DNA of 64,000 nucleotides from Microcosmobacter sp040493455 (GTDB taxonomy: Bacteria > Bacteroidota > Bacteroidia > Flavobacteriales > Flavobacteriaceae): assembly GCF_040493455.1 (NCBI RefSeq), contig NZ_JANFDA010000001.1, positions 434,001 to 498,000 of the forward strand. The letters run 5' to 3'. The position numbers and the translations under genes are program-made. The stretch's first letter is position 1, and the number at the start of each line of letters is the position of its first letter. Below are positions 25,975 to 34,615 of the stretch, piece by piece. The notes beneath the pieces are model-generated. The model was not told the origin of the DNA and ran no database searches. It was given only the letters and a program-made list of their open reading frames with translations.

Positions 25975-26709
25975 TTATTTTTTATCAACTGAGTATGGTA
26001 ATGATAGATTTCCTGAAGCAACACTATACACGTTGTAAACTCCTAATAAAGGATATCTTTTGTTGCTTGTATTTACCTCCATGTAAGCTGTTACCGCATC
26101 AAAATTGAAATCCGTTTTATTATTCATTCTATATGCAGGAATAATCACTCTTATCTTATTTCCTTTTGTTATTACAGAATACCCTGGAGAATCCATATAC
26201 ATTGGCATTCCTGGATTTGTAGGAGGTAGCACCACTGAATCATCATTTGAGTCGAATTGCTTTACGGCAAGTCCACCAGGAACGGCGCTATTTTGTGTAA
26301 GGACTACCCAGTGCGGATGCCAAATGACTCCATCATTTAGGTAGTTTCGGTCCATGTTTTCATCCCAAAGCGGAGTGTCATCAAAATCGGGATGCGAAGT
26401 TAATGCCATGGCAACGATTCCATCTGTTTCACCAAAACCAACATCTGTGGGTGATAATGTTGTTGGAAATACATAACCAAGAACAGGAGCGCCGTTCATC
26501 TGACCAAAAAGATTTGGAACACTTTTGCCAGCATCACCTTTTACGGTTATAGTGAATACCAACTGTTCTAATTCTTCGGAATATACTACAGAGGTACTTT
26601 CTATTTGTAAGTTTGCTGATGTTGCAAATGCTGAGTTTTCATTATGTCCTTGTGCCCACAGTAACGAGGACATTGAAAAGAATACTAAGTTTATAAATAC
26701 TATTTTCAT
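25975..26709 (-). CDS. secreted protein of unknown function
   Basis: 244 residues with a signal peptide (MKIVFINLVFFSMSSLLWAQ). The mature part is beta-rich with many Asp, Pro and Trp (GVIWHPHWVVLTQNS around residue 128), and has no family I recognise and no T9SS sorting domain, so it is probably periplasmic. It lies between the thioredoxin-like gene and DUF2024, with an operator-like motif about 40 bp upstream of its start, and so is part of the MarR-linked group. Confidence 0.75.
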   Translation of the reverse strand: MKIVFINLVFFSMSSLLWAQGHNENSAFATSANLQIESTSVVYSEELEQLVFTITVKGDAGKSVPNLFGQMNGAPVLGYVFPTTLSPTDVGFGETDGIVAMALTSHPDFDDTPLWDENMDRNYLNDGVIWHPHWVVLTQNSAVPGGLAVKQFDSNDDSVVLPPTNPGMPMYMDSPGYSVITKGNKIRVIIPAYRMNNKTDFNFDAVTAYMEVNTSNKRYPLLGVYNVYSVASGNLSLPYSVDKK

Positions 26710-26730
26710 TTTAATTTGTTTTGTTTGAAG

Positions 26731-26764
26731 ATTCCTTTCTTAAACTAGAAAGGAATCCTAACTA
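26731..26764 (-). promoter_or_regulatory. operator-like motif copy B with adjoining inverted repeat
   Basis: TAGAAAGGAATCCTAACTA at 26746-26764 equals copy C at 18 of 19 positions. It overlaps a second dyad, ATTCCTTTC / GAAAGGAAT (26731-26739 and 26748-26756). It sits just upstream of the secreted-protein gene (start 26709), the place expected for a repressor site. Confidence 0.6.
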
Positions 26765-26779
26765 TTTTGTTTAAAAAAA

Positions 26780-27013
26780 TTACCCTCTCACATCAGCTAT
26801 AGAAGCACCAAAGTTGATGTGCAACACATTGCCATTGGGAGTTACTAGTGCTGGGACAGAATTAACACCTGCGCTTTCAGCTTCATCGATACGACTTTTA
26901 TCTTCACCTATGTGAACAACTTCTATATTATTGGTTCCAACAAGATCGATAATATCGTGTTCTGCACTTACACAAACTGGACATCCAGCGTGATAAAAAA
27001 TTGATTTACTCAT
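26780..27013 (-). CDS. small thioredoxin-like protein
   Basis: 77 residues, MSKSIFYHAGCPVCVSAEHD at the start. The CPVC active site (residues 11-14) and the later VNSVPALV (cis-proline loop) give a minimal thioredoxin or glutaredoxin fold. No signal peptide, so cytoplasmic. First gene of the MarR-linked group, with operator-like copy C about 42 bp upstream of its ATG. Confidence 0.88.
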   Translation of the reverse strand: MSKSIFYHAGCPVCVSAEHDIIDLVGTNNIEVVHIGEDKSRIDEAESAGVNSVPALVTPNGNVLHINFGASIADVRG

Positions 27014-27054
27014 TTTAATTTGATTTAATTATTTGCATTATTGCGTTACAAATA

Positions 27055-27073
27055 TAGTAAGGAATCCTAACTA
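27055..27073 (-). promoter_or_regulatory. operator-like motif copy C, upstream of the thioredoxin-like gene
   Basis: TAGTAAGGAATCCTAACTA. The dyad is visible as AGT.AGGA.TCCT.ACT. It differs from copy B at a single base. Its place about 42 bp before the ATG at 27013 and the match to the site before marR point to one regulator. Confidence 0.62.
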
Positions 27074-27120
27074 AATAAAATATTTTTGTTTTTTTCATAA
27101 TAAAGAGATTATATATAGAT

Positions 27121-27978
27121 TTAAAAACTATATAAAAATCCGACCGTATTTCCAGTAAACGTGAGGTTTAGAGTGCCTTTCTTTTGGGAGTCTTTAGGGT
27201 TATATTTCTCGTCATACTTTTTGTCTAGGTAAACGTCTATGGCTTCTACTATGAAGTAGCTCATTACCCAACTTAAGAAAACATCACTTGCCCAATGGGC
27301 ATCTTCATAGATTCTACTCAAGCCAGGAATAAGACCAACAGTATATATAGGTGCCTTTACCCACCAGCTATCGAACTGTTTTGCGATGGCGTGTGCATTT
27401 GTAAAGGTTAAGACCGAATGACCAGACGGAAACGATCTATAAGCAGAACTACCACCAAAGGGCCTAAAGTGATTTTTACCAAAATTTTCTCCTGGTCTGG
27501 CTCGTCCAGTTGCAGATTTAGCAAGTTGTTGAAGAAACCCTGTTGCGGTCGCTGATGAAATCAGTAGAGTACCAGTGCGTCTGAGTTTCTCGTTTCTTGT
27601 AAACAAGCCTGTTAAATAGACAGCGCCAGTAAAACCATAATTAACTTGCGGACTACCCGAACGTCTTCCGTACTCTAAAAAAATGTTAGGTACTTTGTCT
27701 TTATGGTGCTGAAATTCGCGTCTTATATTGTCATCAAAAATGTAAAGTGTAGAGGTCAATGCTATTGTAGCACCAAACCTTAGACCATCATCACCTTCCC
27801 AATATAATGGTCTTGAATATGCATAGCCAACACCTTGAAAAACGTTACCCATATCATAAGTAAAGTCTTGCCAAAGACTCCTTTTGTTTGAATCATTTAG
27901 GTTTAAGGTATTGGTCTGTGCGTTGGCAAAGCCAAAACCTATGAATAGTAAAAAGATTAGATATAGATTCTGTTTCAT
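27121..27978 (-). CDS. PAP2-family phosphatase, secreted or membrane-associated
   Basis: 285 residues with a signal peptide (MKQNLYLIFLLFIGFGFANAQ). The three acid-phosphatase motifs are present: KSATGRARPG (KxxxxxxRP, about 152-161), YRSFPSGHSV (PSGH, about 181-190) and SRIYEDAHWASDV (SRxxxxxHxxxD, about 225-237). It dephosphorylates lipid phosphates or similar in known families. It reads away from tRNA-Ala and ends just after the thioredoxin-like promoter region. Confidence 0.93.
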   Translation of the reverse strand: MKQNLYLIFLLFIGFGFANAQTNTLNLNDSNKRSLWQDFTYDMGNVFQGVGYAYSRPLYWEGDDGLRFGATIALTSTLYIFDDNIRREFQHHKDKVPNIFLEYGRRSGSPQVNYGFTGAVYLTGLFTRNEKLRRTGTLLISSATATGFLQQLAKSATGRARPGENFGKNHFRPFGGSSAYRSFPSGHSVLTFTNAHAIAKQFDSWWVKAPIYTVGLIPGLSRIYEDAHWASDVFLSWVMSYFIVEAIDVYLDKKYDEKYNPKDSQKKGTLNLTFTGNTVGFLYSF

Positions 27979-28070
27979 GAAAAGAGTGAGTCTAACAAAA
28001 CAAACAATAAATATACTATTATTATTTAATGAATGATTTGCTTAGCTTTGTCAACTGAAGATATTAATTT

Positions 28071-28144
28071 GGGGATGTAGCTCAGCTGGCTAGAGCGCTT
28101 GACTGGCAGTCAAGAGGTCGGCGGTTCGAGTCCGCTCTTCTCCA
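28071..28144 (+). tRNA. tRNA-Ala (anticodon GGC)
   Basis: A 74-nt cloverleaf. Acceptor arm GGGGATG / CTTCTCC has the G3-U70 pair that identifies alanine tRNAs, and discriminator A73. Anticodon arm CTTGA-CTGGCAG-TCAAG gives anticodon GGC. T-arm GGCGG-TTCGAGT-CCGCT. CCA is not encoded (ACA follows), as usual in this phylum. Position 6-67 is a U-U mismatch. A terminator follows 12 bp downstream. Confidence 0.97.
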
Positions 28145-28156
28145 CATCAAGCAGAG

Positions 28157-28183
28157 AATCCACACCTACGTGTGGATTTTTTT
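28157..28183 (+). terminator. terminator of tRNA-Ala
   Basis: AATCCACAC / GTGTGGATT stem (9 bp), loop CTAC, followed by seven T. A second, weaker AT-rich hairpin with a T-run lies at 28218-28242. Confidence 0.85.
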
Positions 28184-28240
28184 CTCCTGAGCGATCGGAA
28201 CCTTCTCCACAGAAGGTCTTAATATTAATTAAGGCTTTTT

Positions 28241-29080
28241 TTATTGAAAAAACCCAACTGTCTTTGACACCAAAAACCTTAACTCTTCTGAAAGCTCAGT
28301 ACCATCCCAAGGATGCTTCGTATTAAACACATGGTCACAGTTTTTGATTGGTAATAATGTACTCTTGAGATTCCAGGAATGTAGTTCTTCTGCTTCAAAA
28401 TACTTTACTGAAGGATCTTCTATACCATGAGCGATGAGGTGGGGAATTTCAATTCTTTTACAAGCATATTCAATATGCAATCGGTCTTTGTTCTTCACAA
28501 AATCTTCGTAGAATTGATAGTAATGCGGCATTTGCTGTTTTGTTCTACCATTAAGGATGTACTTTACACCATCTTGTTTCCACTCATCTAAATCACCAAT
28601 GGTTGCAGTGCGTCTTTCAAAATTGCTAACGCCAGCCCAAGAGATGAGGTGTGTTATTCTGGTATCTTCAGAAGCTTTTATAGTTACAATTCCGCCACCA
28701 CGAGAATGACCAATTAAAGCAATCGTTTTTGCATCAATAACCTCTAGTATAGTTTCGTTTGAGAGTAACATATTAATCATGTCATCCAAATCTTCTAGTT
28801 CTTTAGAATAGTTGTTTTGACCAAACGCCTCCAGATCTGGAAAATCTATGGGTTGCTCCATGGTGCCACCATTATGCGAAAAGTTGAATTTCACAAAACA
28901 AAATCCTGCTTTAGCAAACGCTTTGGCGACTAAATCCCAAGCGCCCCAATCTTTAAAGCCTTTGTAGCCGTGACAGAAAATAACTAGTGGCAATGGTGTA
29001 TCGTGCTGCTCATAAAACACATCCCAGAGGATAGGTTTGTCATTGGTTCTTTCTAAAATATTGTTCTTGGATACGATCAT
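28241..29080 (-). CDS. alpha/beta hydrolase (dienelactone-hydrolase or esterase type)
   Basis: 279 residues. It has oxyanion motif CHGYKGFKDWGAWD (about 35-48), nucleophile elbow GHSRGGG (Ser at about residue 123), and a late catalytic His in NCDHVFNTKHPWDG. The substrate is unknown. It overlaps the AddB-like gene by 4 bp at its start and is co-transcribed with it. Confidence 0.88.
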   Translation of the reverse strand: MIVSKNNILERTNDKPILWDVFYEQHDTPLPLVIFCHGYKGFKDWGAWDLVAKAFAKAGFCFVKFNFSHNGGTMEQPIDFPDLEAFGQNNYSKELEDLDDMINMLLSNETILEVIDAKTIALIGHSRGGGIVTIKASEDTRITHLISWAGVSNFERRTATIGDLDEWKQDGVKYILNGRTKQQMPHYYQFYEDFVKNKDRLHIEYACKRIEIPHLIAHGIEDPSVKYFEAEELHSWNLKSTLLPIKNCDHVFNTKHPWDGTELSEELRFLVSKTVGFFQ

Positions 29081-31818
29081 AGCTCTTTTTCTTTAAACGG
29101 AATTTTTGGATCGAAGATTTCTAAAATAAGGGCTTGTAGCTCTTTCTGAAAGTTATCTAAGGTGTCCTGAGAAATAGCGGTGTCCTTATTGGCATAGGCC
29201 CCTGGCTTGTCTTTTTTGGCAAATTTTAGTAAACCACTCTTCAGGTTTTTGAAAGAGATGATTCCTCCTTCCACTGGTAATGAGATTTTATCTTCGTTGG
29301 AGAGCATGAGCGCATAAGTCAACACCTGAAAAGACTTACTGTATTTGGTGTAGTCAGTAGTAAGGGCATCCCAATCGATAACTTCAACTTTGCTTTGCTC
29401 AACTTTACCAGTTTTATAATCAATAACTCTTATGACACCGTTGCAACGATCAATCCTGTCTACAATTCCTTTGAGTTTTACAGGAAAATTCAAATTTGGA
29501 ATGTTGATCAATGTTTCAACAGATTCTTCTAAGCCTAGTATCTCTATAGTATTTCCTGCTTTAATGAATTCAATTTCTTTGGAAATGAAATTTTCCACAT
29601 AGCGCTTAGCGATTTCAAAAATGATCAAATTCTTTCCTTTGGTGAAATCGCCTTGCTTGTATTCAACCTTAAAATGCTTTACTACCAAACTATCTATTTT
29701 GGGATACATTGCCTTTAAGGCTTCAACCTCGAGTGTCTTGCCTTTTATTGGTAGGTATAGGTCTTCAAGCGTTTTGTGAATAATGTTACCAAGCGTATTG
29801 CTGGCTAAGGTTTCTTCAACTTCTTCGTAGCGTTTAATTCCTAATAACTTTTCATGATAAAAATCGATAGGATTTCTTACATAGTTGGTCAAGGCTGAAG
29901 GCGAAAATCCTTTCTGCGCCAGAGCTTTTAAATCTTCAACAATCTCAGGCGATTTTTCAATAACTTTTAAAGTATCTGCACTTGATTTTAGTATAGGCGC
30001 TGCAATACTCTGGTTAATTTGATGAATAGATTCGATATCTAACTGTCTTATAAACCTACTTTTTTCACCACCATTGAGGACATCGGCTTCTGTATTGTAG
30101 ATGATAAAGACATTTTTTGCACGCTGTAACAATCTATAAAAATGATAGGTGTAAATGGCATCTTTTTCCTTATAAGTGGGTAGAAAGTTTTGCAGTTTTA
30201 CATCGAACGGGATAAATGAATTTCCGGATTTCCCAGACGGTAGAATACCTTCATTTACCGAAGTAATAATAACTGTTTCGAAGTCTAAAACACGGGTTTC
30301 TAACATTCCCATGATTTGTAATCCATCAAAAGGGTTGCCTTTAAAGTCTAAACTTTCAGATTGAATCAATTCGCGATACAGTGATTGCAACGACTTAATA
30401 CTTTCCAGATATTCGTTAGCTTCGGATAGGCGTTTCAATTCGTTGAAAAGCTTGTAAAACCTAAAGAGATACTCCAACTCAATATTGTTTTTCTCTTTTT
30501 CAGAATCTAAAGACTGCTTCAATAACCAAATAAGTTCAATACAATTATCAATTGCTTGTCTTGGGTTATTATTCCAACTACTTAGAAGTAAGTTCAAAAC
30601 TGATGAGTCGTCTTCTGGGAATAGCTGTTCTAATTTTGAATAGGAGAGATAGGCTATGTTGTTATCCTGAATGTTATTTAATGCTTTATCTGTATTTATT
30701 AATAACCTTATGAAAGGGTTAGAAAACAGGTTAATGACATCTTTGTAGTAATACTGCTCTTTTGAAGCTTTATGTATTTTGAATAATAGCTCAAACAGAT
30801 CGGACAATGGAATTTTACTGATTGGCAGCCCCATTGTAATATTGAGTTGTCTGATGTCTTCTGGGATGGCGTTGAGTATTGGTAACAATAAAGTTTCATC
30901 GCCAAGGACAACAGCAGTATTTTTTAAGGTGTTGTTCTGCGAAAGTTGCGAAAGCAGATTGCTAAGGTATTTTACTTGACCAATTTGCTTGGGTGCTCCG
31001 ACAACATTTATGTTTTTAGGTTTTGAATAGTTTGAAGACGCCCAATGAAAAGGAAACCTTTCATAATAGTTCCAGGCGTCTTTATATTGTCTAGTGAACA
31101 ATCCAGCATCGTGTAAAGGATTATTTAGAAATGTTTCATCGATATCCCAATATACTGAGGCAATATTTTCATTTAGCAGGGTTTCAAATATGGTTTCCTC
31201 AGCTTTATTTAGTGCATTAAAACCAATAAATACGATATGCTCATTATTATGCTTTGCAATAAAATCATCTAAATGATTAACGGCTTCCCTGTAGATTAAT
31301 CCCTGATACCCTTTTTGTTGGTTTTTAAGATTGCTTTGTAGTTGTGTATAATATAGAGCCAAACGTTTCCAGAAAGCCATGTAACGCTTTACAGAATCGG
31401 TCTGGTTATCTTCCATGGACCAGTGATTGAGTTCTTTAATGGCGCTTAGGTAATTAAATATACTATCTGGCTCTACCAGAAAGCGATCAACTTCATTAAA
31501 GTCATTTAATAGCAACTGTGCCCAGCCAGATACTTGATCTAGTGGTTCTATTTCATCTTGGGGAGTAATAGCCTTGTAAACCTCATAGAATTCAAATAGA
31601 AGTTCCAGATTGGTTATCGGTTGCAGCTTTGATAACTGAGTTACAAACTCTTCAATAGAGTATATGAATGGCGAAAAAAGTGTTTCGTCAATCATTGACA
31701 TCAACTCTTTTCTAAAAAAATCACCAGCTCTTTTACTAGGAAGAATAATGGTTAACTTAGAAAGATCTTGATGCTTTTCTTTTAAGTCTTTAATAACATC
31801 AGAAAGGAAACTGGTCAT
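29077..31818 (-). CDS. addB: AddB-like PD-(D/E)XK helicase-nuclease subunit
   Basis: 913 residues. The N-terminal part resembles an inactive superfamily 1 helicase (LTIILPSKRAGDFFRKEL at the start). The C-terminal RecB-type nuclease domain has GIVDRID and VIDYKTGK (about 780-815), the D...DxK core, and ALTNYVRNPIDFYH before it. This is the AddB-type partner of the AddA-like protein at 34616, in a complex that processes DNA double-strand ends. The partner genes are separated here by ompA and kbl. The four iron-sulfur cysteines of B. subtilis AddB are not evident. Confidence 0.85.
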   Translation of the reverse strand: MTSFLSDVIKDLKEKHQDLSKLTIILPSKRAGDFFRKELMSMIDETLFSPFIYSIEEFVTQLSKLQPITNLELLFEFYEVYKAITPQDEIEPLDQVSGWAQLLLNDFNEVDRFLVEPDSIFNYLSAIKELNHWSMEDNQTDSVKRYMAFWKRLALYYTQLQSNLKNQQKGYQGLIYREAVNHLDDFIAKHNNEHIVFIGFNALNKAEETIFETLLNENIASVYWDIDETFLNNPLHDAGLFTRQYKDAWNYYERFPFHWASSNYSKPKNINVVGAPKQIGQVKYLSNLLSQLSQNNTLKNTAVVLGDETLLLPILNAIPEDIRQLNITMGLPISKIPLSDLFELLFKIHKASKEQYYYKDVINLFSNPFIRLLINTDKALNNIQDNNIAYLSYSKLEQLFPEDDSSVLNLLLSSWNNNPRQAIDNCIELIWLLKQSLDSEKEKNNIELEYLFRFYKLFNELKRLSEANEYLESIKSLQSLYRELIQSESLDFKGNPFDGLQIMGMLETRVLDFETVIITSVNEGILPSGKSGNSFIPFDVKLQNFLPTYKEKDAIYTYHFYRLLQRAKNVFIIYNTEADVLNGGEKSRFIRQLDIESIHQINQSIAAPILKSSADTLKVIEKSPEIVEDLKALAQKGFSPSALTNYVRNPIDFYHEKLLGIKRYEEVEETLASNTLGNIIHKTLEDLYLPIKGKTLEVEALKAMYPKIDSLVVKHFKVEYKQGDFTKGKNLIIFEIAKRYVENFISKEIEFIKAGNTIEILGLEESVETLINIPNLNFPVKLKGIVDRIDRCNGVIRVIDYKTGKVEQSKVEVIDWDALTTDYTKYSKSFQVLTYALMLSNEDKISLPVEGGIISFKNLKSGLLKFAKKDKPGAYANKDTAISQDTLDNFQKELQALILEIFDPKIPFKEKEL

Positions 31819-31835
31819 AAGACTATAAAAATAAA

Positions 31836-31860
31836 AAACGCTCCGAAACTCGGAGCGTTT
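31836..31860 (-). terminator. terminator of ompA (minus strand)
   Basis: AAACGCTCCGA / TCGGAGCGTTT stem of 11 bp with loop AAC, then TTTTTATTTTTA on the minus strand. A T-run is present on the plus side also. Confidence 0.88.
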
Positions 31861-31885
31861 TTTTTATATTAAGTGAAGTATCTTC

Positions 31886-33280
31886 TTATTTAAGTTTTAC
31901 TTCTACACGTCTGTTGTTAGCTCTACCAGATCTAGTTTTGTTGTCATCGATTGGCTTGTCTTCACCGTAACCAGTAGCAGTAAGTCTGTCAGCGTTAATT
32001 CCGTTAGCGATTAAGTAATCTCTAACAGCGTTAGCTCTTCTTTCAGACAATAACTGGTTAGATTTTGCAGAACCTACACTATCAGTATGACCTTCGATAT
32101 CGAAGCTAGCTTTTGGATACTCCTTGAAGATAGCAACCATCGCTTGTAAAACTTTATCAGTTTCTTTCTTGAATGAAGCTCTACCAGTATCGAATAAGAT
32201 CGTTCTAGCGTAGCTATTCAATGTAGCCATTACTTCAGCAGTTGGGTTGATTTCTGGACAACCGTTGTTAGCAACAGTACCTTTTTCGTTAGGACACTGA
32301 TCGTCTTTGTCTAATACACCGTCACCGTCAGTATCTGGCCAAGGGCAACCGTTGTTAGCAGCAGGACCTGCTTCGTTAGGACAGTTATCGTCACCATCAG
32401 CAACACCGTCACCGTCAGCATCTGGACAACCAGCTAAAGAAGCTAAGCCAGGTACAGTAGGACAGTTATCGTCACCATCTTTAACACCGTCACCGTCAGT
32501 ATCAGGACATCCGTTGAACTCAGCTAAACCAGCTTCGTTTGGACAGTCATCTTTAGAATCTTCGATACCATCACTATCAGTATCAGGACAACCTTGGAAT
32601 GCTTCAAGACCAGCAACATCTGGACAAGCATCGTTTTTGTCATAGATACCATCACCATCAGTGTCTTTTCCACCGAATTTAATAGCAAGAGCTACAGTGT
32701 GCTGCCAGTGCTTTGGTAAGTAATCTTCGAAAGCATGCTTATATGCACTTTGAGCAGTAACACCAAAATTATCAGAGAACCAGTAGTTTAAACCAATAGT
32801 TCCGTTTAGTGTACCAGCACCAATGTCGTCAACCCAAGTGTAACCACCACCAACGCCTAAGTAAGGATCGATAGAGTTTGACTTGATTAAGTTTTGAAAA
32901 CTATAGCTGATAGTACCATCTAAAGCATAATATGATAAATCATCAACCACGTTAATTGACTCTTCTCCAGTAACAGGATTTACAACATCACCAAATTTAT
33001 CAATTCGGTTTATTGTTCCAGCTGCTTTAAATGTGAACCCTTCGTTTATGTATCTAGAAACAGAAACAGAAGAAACAGAAGGTAAAATATTCCAATGATC
33101 GTTTACATTAAAAAATTCGTCAAACCAATCACCTTGAGGTAAATCTTCACCTACAGGATATAAGTCTACTGCATTTACACCAATTCTAACAGCCCAAGGG
33201 TTGTCTTCATCTTGTGCATAAGCGTTACTAAAGCTTAGTAGAAGTAGCATAGCTAAAAATAATCTGCTAAGATTTTTCAT
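31886..33280 (-). CDS. OmpA family outer-membrane protein with thrombospondin type 3 repeats
   Basis: 464 residues: signal peptide (1-22), an 8-strand OmpA-type beta barrel (about 25-205), calcium-binding TSP3 repeats (about 208-330, DTDGDGxxDxxDxCP units), then a C-terminal OmpA/MotB domain (about 345-464) with FDIEGHTDS and LSERRANAVRDYL, which binds peptidoglycan. Function: outer-membrane anchoring and integrity. A near-perfect promoter lies at 33317-33347 and a terminator follows. Confidence 0.95.
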   Translation of the reverse strand: MKNLSRLFLAMLLLLSFSNAYAQDEDNPWAVRIGVNAVDLYPVGEDLPQGDWFDEFFNVNDHWNILPSVSSVSVSRYINEGFTFKAAGTINRIDKFGDVVNPVTGEESINVVDDLSYYALDGTISYSFQNLIKSNSIDPYLGVGGGYTWVDDIGAGTLNGTIGLNYWFSDNFGVTAQSAYKHAFEDYLPKHWQHTVALAIKFGGKDTDGDGIYDKNDACPDVAGLEAFQGCPDTDSDGIEDSKDDCPNEAGLAEFNGCPDTDGDGVKDGDDNCPTVPGLASLAGCPDADGDGVADGDDNCPNEAGPAANNGCPWPDTDGDGVLDKDDQCPNEKGTVANNGCPEINPTAEVMATLNSYARTILFDTGRASFKKETDKVLQAMVAIFKEYPKASFDIEGHTDSVGSAKSNQLLSERRANAVRDYLIANGINADRLTATGYGEDKPIDDNKTRSGRANNRRVEVKLK

Positions 33281-33316
33281 ATTCTAATAATTTAATTTTT
33301 AAGTGTTAATTGTGAG

Positions 33317-33347
33317 CAAATGTAAGTTGTTAAATGTTATTAACAAA
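33317..33347 (-). promoter_or_regulatory. consensus promoter of the ompA gene
   Basis: On the minus strand TTTG (33344-33347), exactly 19 nt, then TACATTTG (33317-33324), matching TTTG-N19-TAnnTTTG. The leader to the ATG at 33280 is about 30 nt. A second TATATTTG at 33350-33357 has a spacing of only 14 and is less likely. Confidence 0.8.
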
Positions 33348-33401
33348 GACAAATATATAAAAATATTGAAACAACCTACTATATATGAGGTATTGTATAG
33401 G

Positions 33402-34595
33402 TTATATAACTTCTAATTCTTTCCCAACTTTAACAAAAGCTTCTATAGCTTTATCGAGATGTTCTTTCTCATGAGCTGCTGAAAGTTGTACTCTTATTCT
33501 TGCTTTTTCCCTTGGGACCACAGGAAAGAAAAACCCTATGACATAAATACCTTCCTCCAAAAGTTTGTTAGCCATTATCTGTGATAATTTAGCATCATAT
33601 AGCATTACAGGGACTATTGCAGAATCACCATCAATTACATCAAATCCTGCTTTTATCATATTGGTTTTAAAATAATTGGCATTCCACTCCAACTTATCTC
33701 TTAGGGTTGTATCATTAACCAACATGTCAAAAACCTTAATAGAAGCACCTACAATTGACGGAGCCAAAGAGTTTGAAAACAAATAAGGTCTGGAACGTTG
33801 CCTCAACATATCTATAATTTCCTTTTTACCAGTAGTATAACCACCCATTGCACCTCCAAGAGCTTTTCCGAGTGTTCCGGTGATAATGTCTATGCGGTCC
33901 AAAACACCTTTTTCTTCCAATGTTCCTCTACCTGTTTCACCAATAAAACCAGTGGCATGACATTCGTCAATCATTACCATAGCATCATATTTATCAGCTA
34001 GATCACAAATCTTATCTAGAGGAGCGACGAGACCGTCCATAGAAAACACACCGTCAGTAACAATAATCTTAAAACGTGCACCATTGTTATTAGCTTCTAT
34101 AAGTTGTTGTTCTAAATCTACCATATCATTATTCTTGTAACGATATCTGGCAGCTTTGCACAAACGAACACCATCTATAATTGAGGCGTGGTTTAATGAA
34201 TCGGATATAATAGCATCTTCCTTGCCAAGTAATGGCTCAAACACACCACCATTGGCATCAAAGGCAGCAGCATAGAGTATGGTATCTTCAGTACCATAAA
34301 ATTCTGCAATCTTTTGTTCGAGGGTTTTATGAATATCTTGAGTTCCGCAAATGAATCGTACAGAAGACATTCCAAAACCGTGAGTGTCCATAGTATCCTT
34401 TGCAGCTTGAATAACATCTGGGTGAGATGATAAGCCCAAATAGTTGTTCGCACAAAAATTAAGTACTTTCTGTCCAGTGCTCAATGTTATCTCTGCACCT
34501 TGGGCAGAGGTAATAATACGCTCTTCTTTGTAGAGACCAGCATCTTTAATGTTTTCTAATTCGGTTTGAAGATGCTCTTTTATACTTCCGTACAT
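33402..34595 (-). CDS. kbl: glycine C-acetyltransferase (2-amino-3-ketobutyrate CoA ligase)
   Basis: 397 residues. It splits 2-amino-3-ketobutyrate into glycine and acetyl-CoA in threonine degradation. Alpha-oxoamine synthase features: NFCANNYLGLSSHP (46-59), SDSLNHASIIDG (131-142), MIDECHATGFIG (208-219) and the PLP lysine in TLGKALGGAMGG at about residue 244. FGMSSVRFICGTQ (74-86) is characteristic of Kbl. Threonine dehydrogenase is not nearby. 20 bp downstream of the AddA-like gene. Confidence 0.93.
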   Translation of the reverse strand: MYGSIKEHLQTELENIKDAGLYKEERIITSAQGAEITLSTGQKVLNFCANNYLGLSSHPDVIQAAKDTMDTHGFGMSSVRFICGTQDIHKTLEQKIAEFYGTEDTILYAAAFDANGGVFEPLLGKEDAIISDSLNHASIIDGVRLCKAARYRYKNNDMVDLEQQLIEANNNGARFKIIVTDGVFSMDGLVAPLDKICDLADKYDAMVMIDECHATGFIGETGRGTLEEKGVLDRIDIITGTLGKALGGAMGGYTTGKKEIIDMLRQRSRPYLFSNSLAPSIVGASIKVFDMLVNDTTLRDKLEWNANYFKTNMIKAGFDVIDGDSAIVPVMLYDAKLSQIMANKLLEEGIYVIGFFFPVVPREKARIRVQLSAAHEKEHLDKAIEAFVKVGKELEVI

Positions 34596-34615
34596 AGTTA
34601 GGTTTTTTTACAAAT

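Noticed and set aside
28099..28326. A 75-codon plus-strand frame starting inside the tRNA
   Set aside because: It overlaps tRNA-Ala, its terminator and the 3' end of the hydrolase gene, and has no coding-like composition. A shadow.
32307..32645. A 112-codon plus-strand frame with Pro/Ser repeats
   Set aside because: The repeats are just the antisense reading of the TSP3 calcium repeats of the OmpA protein.
32208..32660. Possible tandem DNA repeats in the OmpA gene
   Set aside because: Explained by protein TSP3 repeats (DTDGDG units), not a CRISPR or satellite. Spacing and sequence vary with codons.
1556..34595. bioF and kbl as a recent duplication
   Set aside because: Both belong to the alpha-oxoamine synthase superfamily but differ clearly in motifs and lie 32 kb apart, so they are old paralogues.
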